A DNA stretch of 64,000 nt from Rhodovarius lipocyclicus. GTDB taxonomy: Bacteria; Pseudomonadota; Alphaproteobacteria; Acetobacterales; Acetobacteraceae. The DNA lies in the NCBI RefSeq assembly GCF_009900765.1, contig NZ_JAAABL010000012.1, forward strand, positions 1 to 64,000, read 5' to 3'. Positions within the stretch are counted from its first letter, which is position 1; the number at the start of each line of letters is the position of its first letter. Positions 53,600 through 63,110 of the stretch are shown here, piece by piece. The translations under genes and the position numbers were made by a program. The notes under the pieces were generated by a model. The model saw only the letters and a list, made by a program, of their open reading frames with translations. It made no database searches and was not told where the DNA came from.

Positions 53600-55360
53600 A
53601 TGACCAGTTGCGATCCCGTCACGCTCGAAATCATCCGCGGCGCCGCGCGCGCCGCCCAGGCGGAAATGGAGGCGCTGCTGGAACGCACCGCCATGTCCGC
53701 CTTCATCCGCGAAAAGAAGGATTTCTACACCGCCCTGTTCGATGCGAGCGGCGCCATGGCCGTCGGCAGCGACCTGCCGATCTTCGGCGATATCGTGGCC
53801 CCGGTGGCCGAGCGCTTCCCGATCGAGACGATGCGGGAGGGCGACCTGTACTGGTACAATGACTGCTACGGCAGCCGGGGCGCTGTCTCCCATTCCAACG
53901 ACCAGGTGTTCCTGGCCCCGGCCTTCCACGATGGCGTGCGCGTGGGCTTCGTGATGGGCTGGGCGCATTTCTCCGATATCGGCGGGCTGCGGCCGGGCTC
54001 GCTCAGCCCCGACGCGACGGACCATTTCCAGGAAGGCATCATCATCCCGCCCTCGCGCCTGATGCGCGGCGGCGAGACCAATGAGGATCTGCTGCGCACC
54101 TTCTGGCGCAACAGCCGCTTCCCGACGCAATCCCAGGGCGACACGCGGGCGCTGATGGCCGCCGTGCGCCTCGGCGAGAAGCGCCTGTCCGAGATGGCAG
54201 GCCGCTTCGGCCCGGCGGTGCTGGCCGACGCCTTCCACCAGCTGCTCGCCCGCACCGAGCAGACGGTGCGCGAGAAGCTGAAGGAGATCTTCCCCGTCGG
54301 CACCACGCGCTTCGCGGATGCCATCGACACGGACGGCCAGGGCAACGGCCCCTTCACCATGCGCCTCGCGCTGACCCGCACGCCGGATGACCGCTTCATC
54401 TTCGACGCCACCGAGACCGACGACCAGGCGCCGGGCCCGGTGAACCTGCTGATGCACCCGGATGTGCCGGGCATGGCGCTGGGCCTGTATGTGCTGCAAG
54501 GCACCACCGGCCAGGTGCTGAACGCCGGCGGCCCGCGCGCGATCGACGAGGTGCGCCTGCGCGAGGGCTCCCTGCTGATGCCGCGCGCGCCCGCGCCGCT
54601 CGGCCTGCGGGGGCTGACCATGATGCGGCTGCTGGCCGCGCTGCACGGGCTGGTGGCGGTGGCGCGGCAGGGCCAGGCGCCGGCCGCCCATTCCGCCTAT
54701 GTGGTCATCACGCTGCGCGGCTCGGCCGGGGGCAAGCGCTTCCTGATGAGCGACGGCATCGGCGTGGGCTATGGCGCGCGGCCCTTCGCCGATGGCACGG
54801 ATGCCGTCTATTTCGTGGCGCAGGAAAACTACCCGGCGGAGTTCATGGAGCTCACCTATCCGGTGCGGCTGCGCGGCTTCGGGCTGAACACGGATTCCAG
54901 CGGCCCCGGGCGCTATCGCGGCGGCTGCGGCGTGGTGCGGGAGTTCGAGGTGCTGGCCGATGAGGCCATGCTGGCCGTGCGCATCGACAGCGTGAAGAAC
55001 CCGCCCTGGGGCGTGGCGGGCGGGATGAATGGCGGCTCCGGCCGGGCCGTCGTGAACCCTGGCCTGCCGGGCGAGCGCGTGCTGGAACCGCTTTCGGACG
55101 GCACCATTTTGCGCAAGGGCGACATCTTCCGCATCGAGACCGGGGGCGGGGGCGGCTGGGGCCATCCCTTCGACCGCCCGGCCGAAACCGTGCTGCGCGA
55201 TGTGCAGGGCGGCTTCATCAGCGCCGCCTGCGCCGCGCGCGATTATGGCGTGGTGATCCGGGACGGCGCGCTGGATGCGCCCGCCACCGAGGCCCGCCGC
55301 GCCAACCGCCCCGCCACCGCCCTGTTCCATCGCCAGGAGTACCGCGATGCAGTCGCGTAG
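53600..55360 (+). CDS. hyuB: Hydantoinase B/oxoprolinase-family subunit
   Basis: HyuB/acetone-carboxylase-alpha-like subunit of 586 residues. The beginning DPVTLEIIRGAARAAQAEME and later SDLPIFGDIVAP, DLYWYNDCYGSRGAVSHSND and GRYRGGCGVVREFEVLADEA are characteristic. With HyuA it performs ATP-dependent opening of a cyclic imide or hydantoin ring (or 5-oxoproline). It follows the transporter operon after 10 bases and overlaps hyuA by 14 bases, so a complex is likely. The precise substrate is unknown. Confidence 0.9.
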   Translation: MTSCDPVTLEIIRGAARAAQAEMEALLERTAMSAFIREKKDFYTALFDASGAMAVGSDLPIFGDIVAPVAERFPIETMREGDLYWYNDCYGSRGAVSHSNDQVFLAPAFHDGVRVGFVMGWAHFSDIGGLRPGSLSPDATDHFQEGIIIPPSRLMRGGETNEDLLRTFWRNSRFPTQSQGDTRALMAAVRLGEKRLSEMAGRFGPAVLADAFHQLLARTEQTVREKLKEIFPVGTTRFADAIDTDGQGNGPFTMRLALTRTPDDRFIFDATETDDQAPGPVNLLMHPDVPGMALGLYVLQGTTGQVLNAGGPRAIDEVRLREGSLLMPRAPAPLGLRGLTMMRLLAALHGLVAVARQGQAPAAHSAYVVITLRGSAGGKRFLMSDGIGVGYGARPFADGTDAVYFVAQENYPAEFMELTYPVRLRGFGLNTDSSGPGRYRGGCGVVREFEVLADEAMLAVRIDSVKNPPWGVAGGMNGGSGRAVVNPGLPGERVLEPLSDGTILRKGDIFRIETGGGGGWGHPFDRPAETVLRDVQGGFISAACAARDYGVVIRDGALDAPATEARRANRPATALFHRQEYRDAVA

Positions 55361-57377
55361 CCTGCTCGTCGCCGTCGATATCGGCGGCACCTTCACCGAC
55401 ATCACCTTGCAGGATGCGGTGACCGGCCAGGCCTGGACGGCCAAGACCCCCTCCACCCCGCGCGACCCGTCCGAGGCGTTCCTGACCGGTGTCACCATGG
55501 CGCTGGCCGCCGCCGGCCGCGCGGCCACGGAAACCGGGCGCGTGCTGCATGGCACGACGGTGGCCACCAACCTGATCCTGGAAGGCCGCACCGCCCCCAC
55601 CGCGCTGCTGACCAATGCGGGCTTCCGCCATGTGCTGGAGATCGGCCGTGCCGACCTGCCGCGCCGGGACAATCTCTGGGCCTGGGTGAAGCCGCAACGG
55701 CCCGTCCCGCCCGCTTTGGTGTTCGAGGCCGCCGGACGCATCGCCGCCGATGGCAGCGAACTGACGCCGCTGGATGAGCAGGCGGTGCGCGACGCGGCAC
55801 GCGCGGCCATCGCGGGCGGTGCGCAGGCCATCGCCGTGTGCTTCCTGCATGCCTTCACCAACCCCGCCCATGAACGCCGGGCGCTGGAGATCCTGGCGGT
55901 GGAAGCGCCGGGCCTGGCGCTGTCGGCCTCGGTCGATGTGTTCCCGGTGGTGCGCGAGTATGAGCGCAGCATGGCCACCGTGCTGAACGCGGCGGTCATG
56001 CCCGCCGTCTCCACCTATATCGCCCGGCTGGAGGCCCGGCTGGCCGAGGCTGGCATCGCCGCCCCCCTGCTGCTGATGAAATCCAATGGCGGGGTGGCGG
56101 GGGCCGCTTCCATCCGCCGCGCGCCAGCGCAGACCGCCCTTTCGGGCCCCGCCGCCGGGGTGGTGGGGGCGCGCGCCGTCTGCGCCGCCGCCGGGGTGGA
56201 GAACCTGATCACCGTCGATATCGGCGGCACCAGCGCCGACATCTGCCTGATCGCGAAGGGCGAGCTGGGCCTGACCCAGACCGGGCGCGTCGGCCCCTGG
56301 CCGCTGGCCCTGCCGATGGTGGATATGGTCACGATCGGCGCGGGAGGCGGCTCGCTCGCCCGTGTCGGCGCCGATGGCGCGCTGACCGTGGGCCCGCAGA
56401 GCGCGGGCGCCGATCCCGGCCCCGCCTGCTATCGCCGCGGCGGCACCGAACCCACCGTGACGGACGCCCATATGGTGCTGGGCCACCTGCCCCCGGCGCT
56501 GCTGGGCGGGCGCATGACGCTGGACCCCGCCCTGGCCGAGGCCGCCGTGGCCCGCGTGGCCGCCCCCCTGGGCCTGACGCCGGAACAGGCCGCGCGCGGC
56601 ATCCTGGCGATCGCGGACAACAACATGGTGGGCGCCATCCGCGTGGTCTCCGTCGAGCGCGGGCATGACCCGCGCGACTTCACCCTGGTGCCCTTCGGCG
56701 GCGCGGGCCCGCTGCATGGCTGCGCGCTGGCCGATCTGCTGGGCATCACCCGCGTGCTGGTGCCGCCCGCGCCCGGCGTGCTCTGCGCCCAGGGGCTGCT
56801 GGCGGCCGACCTGAAGGCCGAATTCACCCGCAGCGTGGCCGAGCCCCTGGCGGGCGCCAACCGCGCGCGGTTGGATGCCGTGTTCGCCGCGCTGGAAGCC
56901 GAGGCCGCCGCCTGGTTCACGCAGGAGGAAGTCTCCCCGCCCGACCAGCGCCTGCGCCGCGTGGCGCTGATGCGCTATGAGGAACAGGGCCACGAGCTGG
57001 CCGTGCCCTGGGATGTCGCCGATCTGGGCAGCGCCTTCGCCGCCGCGCACCGAGGCCTGTATGGCTTCGACCTGCCGGAGGTCGCCATCGAGATCGTCAC
57101 CCTGCGCGTCGAGGCCACCGGCCTGCTGCCCGCCCCCGCCCCGGCCCTGCCGCAAGGCGGCGAGGCCGCGCAGGCGGAGCTCGGCCGCCAGCGCATCCTG
57201 CTGCCCGGCGGCGCGGTGGAGGCCGTGGTGCTGGACCGCGCCAAGCTGGCCGCCGGCGCGCGTTTCGCGGGCCCGGCCATCGTCACGCAGCTGGATGCGA
57301 CCACGCTGGTGGCCCCGGGTTGGACGGCCCGCATGCATGCCTCCGGCGCGCTGTTGCTGGAACGCGCAAGCGATTGA
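55347..57377 (+). CDS. hyuA: Hydantoinase A/oxoprolinase-family subunit
   Basis: HyuA-type ATP-binding subunit of 676 residues with an ASKHA-like fold. Phosphate-binding motifs: VAVDIGGTFTDI near the start and VDIGGTSADI (about 289). Also typical are GTTVATNLILEGRTAPTALL, TNAGFRH and LVPFGGAGPLHGCALADLL. ATG 55347 lies inside the 3' end of hyuB after CAGGAG. Complete length. Forms the ATP-consuming half of the ring-opening enzyme with HyuB. Confidence 0.92.
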   Translation: MQSRSLLVAVDIGGTFTDITLQDAVTGQAWTAKTPSTPRDPSEAFLTGVTMALAAAGRAATETGRVLHGTTVATNLILEGRTAPTALLTNAGFRHVLEIGRADLPRRDNLWAWVKPQRPVPPALVFEAAGRIAADGSELTPLDEQAVRDAARAAIAGGAQAIAVCFLHAFTNPAHERRALEILAVEAPGLALSASVDVFPVVREYERSMATVLNAAVMPAVSTYIARLEARLAEAGIAAPLLLMKSNGGVAGAASIRRAPAQTALSGPAAGVVGARAVCAAAGVENLITVDIGGTSADICLIAKGELGLTQTGRVGPWPLALPMVDMVTIGAGGGSLARVGADGALTVGPQSAGADPGPACYRRGGTEPTVTDAHMVLGHLPPALLGGRMTLDPALAEAAVARVAAPLGLTPEQAARGILAIADNNMVGAIRVVSVERGHDPRDFTLVPFGGAGPLHGCALADLLGITRVLVPPAPGVLCAQGLLAADLKAEFTRSVAEPLAGANRARLDAVFAALEAEAAAWFTQEEVSPPDQRLRRVALMRYEEQGHELAVPWDVADLGSAFAAAHRGLYGFDLPEVAIEIVTLRVEATGLLPAPAPALPQGGEAAQAELGRQRILLPGGAVEAVVLDRAKLAAGARFAGPAIVTQLDATTLVAPGWTARMHASGALLLERASD

Positions 57378-57464
57378 CTCGGCCCCGGCACGGCCGGACC
57401 ATGGCCGTGCCAGGCCAGGAATGTTCCCCCGCGATGCGCGCGCCCCCGCGCCACAGGAGCCGCC

Positions 57465-58682
57465 ATGACCACCGACACCCTGCCCGCCATGACCGGCCGG
57501 CCCGCCCCGGTCCTGACCCTCGACCCCTATGCCGACGAGATCCTGCTCGACCCCTTCCCCGCCTATGCCGAGATCCGCGAGGCCGGGGCCGCGGTGTTCC
57601 TGGAGCGCCACGGCGTCTATGCCATCGGCCGCCACCGGGATGTGCAGGCGGCGCTGAAGAACTGGCGCGATTTCTCCTCCACCGGCGGCTCGGGCATCGC
57701 CGATATCCGCAAGCCCGGCGCCTGGCGCGCCCCCAGCCCGATCGTGGAGGTGGACCCGCCCGACCACACCCGCGTGCGCGCGGTGATGCAGCGGGTCATC
57801 TCGCCCTCCGTCATGCGGCGCTGGCGCGAGGAATTCGAGCGCGAGGCCGCGCGCCTGGTCGATGAACTGCTGGCGCAAACCCGGTTCGACGGCGTGCACG
57901 ACCTCAGCGAGGCCTTCGTCTCCACCGTGTTCCCCAACGCGCTCGGCCTGCCGGATTCGCCCGAGCGGCGGGACAACCTGTTCCTGATCGGCGAATGGAA
58001 TTTCGACGCCCAGGGCCCGCGCAACGCGCGCCTGGAGGCCACCACCCGCCGCGTCGCCGCCATCGAGGGCTGGCACCAGGAGATGATGAAGCGGGAGAAC
58101 CAGCTGCCCGGCGGCTTCGGCGCCAGCATCTTCGAAGCCGCCGACGCGGGTGAGATCGAAGCCGAGGTGGCGCCACTGCTCATCCGCTCCTTCCTGCGGG
58201 GCGGGCTCGACACTTCCTCCAGCACCATCTCGGCCGCGCTGTACTATCTGGCGCGGGACCCGGCCGCCTATACCGCGCTGCGCGCCGATCCCAACAAGAC
58301 GCGCAACGTGATCGAGGAAGCCATGCGCCTCGAAACGCCCATCCCCTATGTGGGCCGGCTGACCATGCGCGACGTGGTGGTGGACGATGTGCTGGTGCCC
58401 GCCGACAGCAAGGTGATCGTGATGCTGCCCGCCGCGAACCGCGACCCGGCGGCCTGGACGGACCCCGACACCTTCGACATCAACCGCACGACGCAAGGCC
58501 ATGTGGCGTTGGGCTATGGCATCCATATGTGCGTGGGCCAGGCCATCGCGCGGCTGGAAGGCGAGGTGGTGCTGAAGGCGCTGGCGGCACGGGTGGAGAC
58601 GCTGGAACTGACGGAAGAACCGACGCGGAAGCTGAACAACAACCTGCGCAGCTTCGCCTCGCTGCCGCTGCGGGCGCAGTAA
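57465..58682 (+). CDS. Cytochrome P450
   Basis: Soluble bacterial P450 of 405 residues. I-helix GGLDTSSSTIS (about 246), K-helix ExxR in EEAMRLETP (about 286) and the heme-binding stretch GYGIHMCVGQAIARLEGE (Cys about 355) are intact; the first loop residue is GYG rather than FGxG. It probably hydroxylates or N-/O-demethylates the substrate imported or opened by the upstream genes. No ferredoxin or reductase gene is adjacent. Starts 87 bases after hyuA. Confidence 0.92.
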   Translation: MTTDTLPAMTGRPAPVLTLDPYADEILLDPFPAYAEIREAGAAVFLERHGVYAIGRHRDVQAALKNWRDFSSTGGSGIADIRKPGAWRAPSPIVEVDPPDHTRVRAVMQRVISPSVMRRWREEFEREAARLVDELLAQTRFDGVHDLSEAFVSTVFPNALGLPDSPERRDNLFLIGEWNFDAQGPRNARLEATTRRVAAIEGWHQEMMKRENQLPGGFGASIFEAADAGEIEAEVAPLLIRSFLRGGLDTSSSTISAALYYLARDPAAYTALRADPNKTRNVIEEAMRLETPIPYVGRLTMRDVVVDDVLVPADSKVIVMLPAANRDPAAWTDPDTFDINRTTQGHVALGYGIHMCVGQAIARLEGEVVLKALAARVETLELTEEPTRKLNNNLRSFASLPLRAQ

Positions 58683-58684
58683 GG

Positions 58685-58707
58685 TTGAGGGGGCGCCGCC
58701 CCCTCAA
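58685..58707 (+). terminator. Hairpin just after the P450 gene
   Basis: TTGAGGGGG and CCCCCTCAA make a perfect 9-bp stem around CGCCG, two bases after the P450 stop. No T-tract follows. It is a candidate first end-signal for the 48-58.7 kb transcript. A further perfect stem, CAAAGGGTTG-CTA-CAACCCTTTG, lies at 58840-58862. Confidence 0.5.
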
Positions 58708-58870
58708 ACTCCCCCGGCAGGAGCCGAAAGGCCCCTGCACCCCATCAGTTTGGCACTGATCCTTCCAGGGCACTTCCTATTGATATTAATAATGAAAATG
58801 GCACCCTACCTGCCAAGGTAAGGCGCCAATAAATGGGTTCAAAGGGTTGCTACAACCCTTTGCGGGGAGC

Positions 58871-58897
58871 CCGAGGGGCAGAGCCCCTCGGTCTTTT
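58871..58897 (+). terminator. Intrinsic terminator between convergent operons
   Basis: CCGAGGGGC (58871-58879) and GCCCCTCGG (58883-58891) form a perfect 9-bp stem with loop AGA, followed by TCTTTT. This is a textbook rho-independent terminator for plus-strand transcription, 190 bases after the P450 stop. On the minus strand the same stem lacks a T-tract, so it mainly ends the forward operon. Confidence 0.75.
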
Positions 58898-58903
58898 ACG
58901 CCA

Positions 58904-60529
58904 TCACCGCGCCGGCGCGCGTTCGATATTCCACATCACCGGGAACCCGAAGTCGATCACGCCCCGCAGTTCCGCGCGCCACACGGCCGCGCTGGCGAAC
59001 TGGCCCGAGATCGGGAAGTTCGCCTGCTCGATAGACATGCGTTGCAGTTCGCCCGCGATCTCGCGCCGGCGTTCGGCGTTGGGCTCACGCTCGAAGCGTT
59101 CGATGACCTGCGTCATCGCTTGGTCGCAATAGCCCCAGGGCTGATTGCCGGTGCAGTTGTAGCCGATGCCCGGGTTGGTCAGCGGGTTACCCAAGTCGAA
59201 GCCGGTGTAGATGACCGGCACCAGGCTCCAGCCGCCCTGGTCCAGCGGACGGTGCTGGATCCAGCGCGCGGCGATGGAGGACCAGTCGGAGGTCTGCACA
59301 TCCAGGTTGAAGCCCGCCTGGCGCAGCCGGTCGATCATCACCAGGCCGATCGGGTTGATCAGCGCGGAATCGGCGGGCTGCAGGAACACCACGCGCTCAC
59401 CGTTGTAGCCGGATTGGCGCAGGGTCTGCCGGGCCAGCTCGATGGTGCCGTTGCGCATGGGCTCGGTGCCCGTCTCGCTGGCATAGAAGGTGCCGCAGAC
59501 ATAGACGGACTGGCAGTCCGGTTGGCTGAACTCGGGGGGGACACCCTCGGCCGCGATGATGTCCGTGCGGGACATGATCTGCGCCACGGCGCGGCGCACC
59601 TGCACATTGTCGAAGGGCGGCTGGCGGTGGTTGATGCTCAGGCCGCCCGCGATCTCGGCGCCGCCGCGCGCCCGGCTGAGCACGAGGTTGCGGTTGCGCT
59701 GGAAGTTCCGGATGTAGTCGATGGGCGCGTATTCGAGGTAGTCGACCTCGCCCGCCTGGATGGCGGCGGCGCGCAGCCCGGGGTCGCCCATGTTGATGAA
59801 CTCGACGCGCTCGGCGCGCGGCACCTTGCCGCCGGCCAGCCCGTCCGCGGGCTCGTCGCGCGGGCGATAGCGCGGGTTGCGCACGAACACCGTGCGCTCA
59901 CCCGGGATCCACTGGTCGCGCAGGAACAGGAAGGGGCCGGAGCCCACGACCTCGCTGACCGGGGTGGTGGCGGGGGTATTGGCCGCCAGCCGCGCGGGCA
60001 TGATGAAGGGCACCTGCACGCTGGGCTTGCCCAGCGCCTCCAGCACCAGGCCGAAGGGGCGGGCCAGTTCGAGGACGAAGGTCTTGCCGTCCACGACGCG
60101 CAGTTCCTTGGTCGCGGCCATCAGGCGGCGGCCCAGGCTGTCGCGCGCGCCCCAGCGCCGCAGGGAGGCGACGCAATCCTCGGCGGTCACGGGCGTGCCG
60201 TCGCTGAATTCCAGCCCGTCGCGCAGCGTGAAGGTCCAGGTCAGTCCATCATCGCTGGTGCGCCAGTTGTCCAGCATCTGCGGGCGGAAACGGCCCTGGC
60301 TGTCCATGGAGACAAGCGTGTCGTAGACCATGTAGGCGAAGTTGCGGGTGACGAAGGAAGGACCGGCGATCGGGTCCAGCACCTGAAGGCCCACATTCAG
60401 CACCAGGCGGATCGGGCGCTGCGCCTGCTGGGCCTGGGCCGTGTTATGCGCGGCGGGCGCCACCAGCGCCGTGGCGGCCAGCAGCGCCGCCGCCAGGGCC
60501 GTGCGCAGCTTCACGATGGGAAATGCCAT
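58904..60529 (-). CDS. Peptide-type ABC transporter substrate-binding protein
   Basis: SBP_bac_5-family binding protein of 541 residues. Sec signal peptide about 1-33 (LAAALLAATALVAPAAHNTA). Motifs: QVLDPIAGPSFVTRNFAYMV, YDTLVSMDSQGRFRPQMLDN, GLEFSDGTPVTAEDCVASLR and RRAVAQIMSRTDI. No permease or ATPase genes accompany it in the window; it may use a transporter encoded elsewhere. It is the last gene of the minus operon, 38 bases after the LLM gene. Confidence 0.9.
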   Translation of the reverse strand: MAFPIVKLRTALAAALLAATALVAPAAHNTAQAQQAQRPIRLVLNVGLQVLDPIAGPSFVTRNFAYMVYDTLVSMDSQGRFRPQMLDNWRTSDDGLTWTFTLRDGLEFSDGTPVTAEDCVASLRRWGARDSLGRRLMAATKELRVVDGKTFVLELARPFGLVLEALGKPSVQVPFIMPARLAANTPATTPVSEVVGSGPFLFLRDQWIPGERTVFVRNPRYRPRDEPADGLAGGKVPRAERVEFINMGDPGLRAAAIQAGEVDYLEYAPIDYIRNFQRNRNLVLSRARGGAEIAGGLSINHRQPPFDNVQVRRAVAQIMSRTDIIAAEGVPPEFSQPDCQSVYVCGTFYASETGTEPMRNGTIELARQTLRQSGYNGERVVFLQPADSALINPIGLVMIDRLRQAGFNLDVQTSDWSSIAARWIQHRPLDQGGWSLVPVIYTGFDLGNPLTNPGIGYNCTGNQPWGYCDQAMTQVIERFEREPNAERRREIAGELQRMSIEQANFPISGQFASAAVWRAELRGVIDFGFPVMWNIERAPAR

Positions 60530-60567
60530 TCACGTCGTCCTTTCCATCCGGAGTGAAGAAATGTCGT

Positions 60568-61725
60568 TCAGGCGGTGGGGCTGAAGGCCTCCCGCAAGCC
60601 TCTGGCTTCCAGCATCGGCATGACCTCGGCGAAGCGGCCGAGCCCATCCACGAAATCCACCCAGGTCAGCAGCACGCCATCGAGGCCCGCTTCCGAGAGC
60701 TGCTCCAGCCGCGCGGCGATATCGCCCGCCGTGCCGATCAGCGCGGAGCCCCCTGCCCCGGCCGCGAAGCGCTGGCGGGCGGCGCGCGTGGCCTCGGGCG
60801 AGGCGAAAATCCTGGTCTGCGATCCCACCCCCGCGATCCAGGCGTCCAGGCTCGGCCCGTCCTCATGCAGCACGGAGTAGTGGTGCAGATACTCCTCGGC
60901 CTCGGCGCGGGAGGCACGCTGCACGCAATAGGCATAGGTCCAGACCTGCACGTCGCGGCCGTATTCGCGCCGCGCCATGTCCTTGTAGGCCGCGATCTGT
61001 GCCGCGATGTCCGCCGTGTCCTCGGAACGCAGGATCAGGAAGCAGACATCGGCGAATTCGCAGGCGAAGCGCTGCCCCCGGTCGGAGCCGCCGGCATTGA
61101 CGATCGGCGGGCCCGGCTGCTGCAACGGCTTGGGCATGGAGGAGCCGCGCTTGATGCGGAAGAACGGCCCCTCATGGTCGAACTCCGCTTCCTCCCGCCA
61201 CAGGCGCTGGATGATCTCCAGCCATTCCTGCAGATGGTCGTAGCGCGCGTCGTGCTCGGCCATGGGCGCGCCGAACATGTCCAGCTCCGGCTTGTTCCAG
61301 CCGCCCACCACATTCAGCGCGAACCGCCCGCCGGAGATGATGTCGATGGTCGCGCATTGCTTGGCGGCCGTGATGGGATGCAGCGTGGGCGCGTGGGAGG
61401 TGGCGATGACCGCCAGCCGCCGCGTCGCCTGCGCGATGCCCGCGCACCAGGTGAAGGGATCGAGCGTCACGCCGCTCGGGTGCCGGGTCTCGCCGGGGAT
61501 GTAGCCCTTCCAGCGGGCATAGGCGAGGACGGCCTCGAAGCCCAGCGCATCGGCCATGCGCGCGGTCTGAAGGGATGCCTCCCAGCTCGGGCGGTAGGCT
61601 TCGGGCACCAGGGTCTGGGCCGCGCCCTTTCCGTTGGTGCCGAACAGGCCGAGCTTCAGCCGGTTCGCGCCGAACAGCGGGTTGCGTGCCCGCACCGGAT
61701 CGAGGGTGGCGGGCACGGCGGGCAT
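60568..61725 (-). CDS. LLM flavin-dependent monooxygenase
   Basis: Luciferase-like monooxygenase of 385 residues. Motifs: RLKLGLFGTNGKGAAQTLVP, TLDPFTWCAGIAQATRRLAV, ATSHAPTLHPITAAKQCATI and SGGRFALNVVGGWNKPELDM. The family uses reduced FMN supplied by a separate reductase, and includes SsuD- and RutA-like enzymes that open rings or cleave C-S or C-N bonds. Its start shares a base with the amidase stop (TGATG). Longer open frame upstream is a shadow of the amidase. Confidence 0.9.
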   Translation of the reverse strand: MPAVPATLDPVRARNPLFGANRLKLGLFGTNGKGAAQTLVPEAYRPSWEASLQTARMADALGFEAVLAYARWKGYIPGETRHPSGVTLDPFTWCAGIAQATRRLAVIATSHAPTLHPITAAKQCATIDIISGGRFALNVVGGWNKPELDMFGAPMAEHDARYDHLQEWLEIIQRLWREEAEFDHEGPFFRIKRGSSMPKPLQQPGPPIVNAGGSDRGQRFACEFADVCFLILRSEDTADIAAQIAAYKDMARREYGRDVQVWTYAYCVQRASRAEAEEYLHHYSVLHEDGPSLDAWIAGVGSQTRIFASPEATRAARQRFAAGAGGSALIGTAGDIAARLEQLSEAGLDGVLLTWVDFVDGLGRFAEVMPMLEARGLREAFSPTA

Positions 61726-63110
61726 CAGGCCACCACCGGGGCGATCCGGGCGGTGACCCAGGCGGCGGTGCCGGTCAGCGCCGCATCGGTGTGGGGCTGG
61801 CCGATCACCTGCACGCCCACCGGCAACCCGCCCACCGCCAGCAGCGGCAGGGTGATGGCCGGACAGCCCAGCACCGATGTCGCGGCATTGAAGGCCGGCA
61901 GGCCCGTGGTGTGGGTCACGCCCGAATCCTTGGCCTTGTTCGCCATCAGCGGCGCGGGCCCCACGGAGCTGAGGCTGATCAGCCCATCGGCCAGCCCGTC
62001 GATGGCGGCGAAGGCGCGCTTGGCTTCCTCGCGCTGCAGCAGCGCCAGGCGGTAGTCGTCCACGCTCATGGCGCGGGCCAGTTCCAGCCGCGCCATCATG
62101 CTGTCGCTGAGGCCCGAACCGAAGCGCTCGATCAGGTTCTCCAGCGTCCAGCGCATCTCGTAGCCGCACAGGTCGCGGCTGAGCGCCAGGCTGCCGCCGA
62201 TCGCCTGCTCGAAGCGTTCGATCAACGGGCTGTCGGTGCGGCGCAGGATGGTGACGCCCGCGTCCCGCAGTTGGCCCAGCACCTGCTCGAAGGCCGCCAT
62301 GGTGCGGCCGTCGGTCTCGGCCCAGCCCTCGGCCTCCATCACGATCAGCGCGCGCGGCTTGGCGGGCGGGCGCGGGGCCAGCTCGCCATACAGGCCCGGA
62401 TGCCCCGGGTCGCCGCCCGCGCGCTGGGAGATCTCGAAGGCCACCGCCCACATGTCCTGCAGGCAGCCGGCATGCACGCCGATATGGCTCTGGCTGAAGC
62501 CCAGGCGCTCACCGCGATTGATGGCGCCGAAGGTCGGCTTGATCGCGGTGTTGGCGCAGAAGCCGGCCGGGCGGATGACGGAGCCCACCACCTGCGTGCC
62601 CAGCGCCGCCGGCACCATGGAGGCACCGATGACCGCCGCCGAGCCCGAGGAGGAACCGCCAGGCGTGTGGTCCGGGTTGAACGGGTTGGTGGTGGGGCCG
62701 GGGTGGGACATGCCGAGTTCCGTCGTCACCGTCTTGCCCAGCACCACCGCGCCCGCCTGGCGCAGCGCCACCACGCTGGCGCTGTCGGTCTTGGTCTGCA
62801 CGCCCTTCAGCAGGGGCGTGCCCTGCTCGGTCGGCATGTCCTTGGTCTGCAGCATGTCCTTGATGCCGATGGGCATGCCGTCGATGGTCGAGAGCGGGCG
62901 CCCGGCCTTGTAGCGGGCGGTGGCGGCATCGGCCGCGGCGCGCGCGCCGGCCTCATTGATCGTGACCCAGGCCTGCACCACGGGTTCCCGCGCCGCGATC
63001 ACCTCCAGGCAGCGTTCCAGGAAGGCGCGCGGCGTGTCCCCGCCCTCCAGGAAGCGCGGCACGGCATCATGGAAGGTGCAGGGGCGGAAGCTGGCGGGAT
63101 CGTAGCTCAT
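61725..63110 (-). CDS. Amidase-signature-family hydrolase
   Basis: Amidase-signature enzyme of 461 residues. The Ser-cisSer-Lys catalytic set is present: Lys in GIKDMLQTKDMP (about 78), Ser in TPGGSSSGSAAVIG (about 150-160) and the nucleophile Ser in GTQVVGSVIRPAGF (about 175). It hydrolyses an amide to acid and ammonia; the small family differences (VVGSVIRPA where many have TGGSIRIPA) leave the substrate open. Start 63110 overlaps the deacetylase stop by 4 bases. Confidence 0.9.
   Translation of the reverse strand: MSYDPASFRPCTFHDAVPRFLEGGDTPRAFLERCLEVIAAREPVVQAWVTINEAGARAAADAATARYKAGRPLSTIDGMPIGIKDMLQTKDMPTEQGTPLLKGVQTKTDSASVVALRQAGAVVLGKTVTTELGMSHPGPTTNPFNPDHTPGGSSSGSAAVIGASMVPAALGTQVVGSVIRPAGFCANTAIKPTFGAINRGERLGFSQSHIGVHAGCLQDMWAVAFEISQRAGGDPGHPGLYGELAPRPPAKPRALIVMEAEGWAETDGRTMAAFEQVLGQLRDAGVTILRRTDSPLIERFEQAIGGSLALSRDLCGYEMRWTLENLIERFGSGLSDSMMARLELARAMSVDDYRLALLQREEAKRAFAAIDGLADGLISLSSVGPAPLMANKAKDSGVTHTTGLPAFNAATSVLGCPAITLPLLAVGGLPVGVQVIGQPHTDAALTGTAAWVTARIAPVVA

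Noticed and set aside
55218-58526. 1102-codon antisense frame over hyuA and the P450 gene
   Set aside because: Shadow frame caused by high GC third positions; the sense genes carry complete family motifs.
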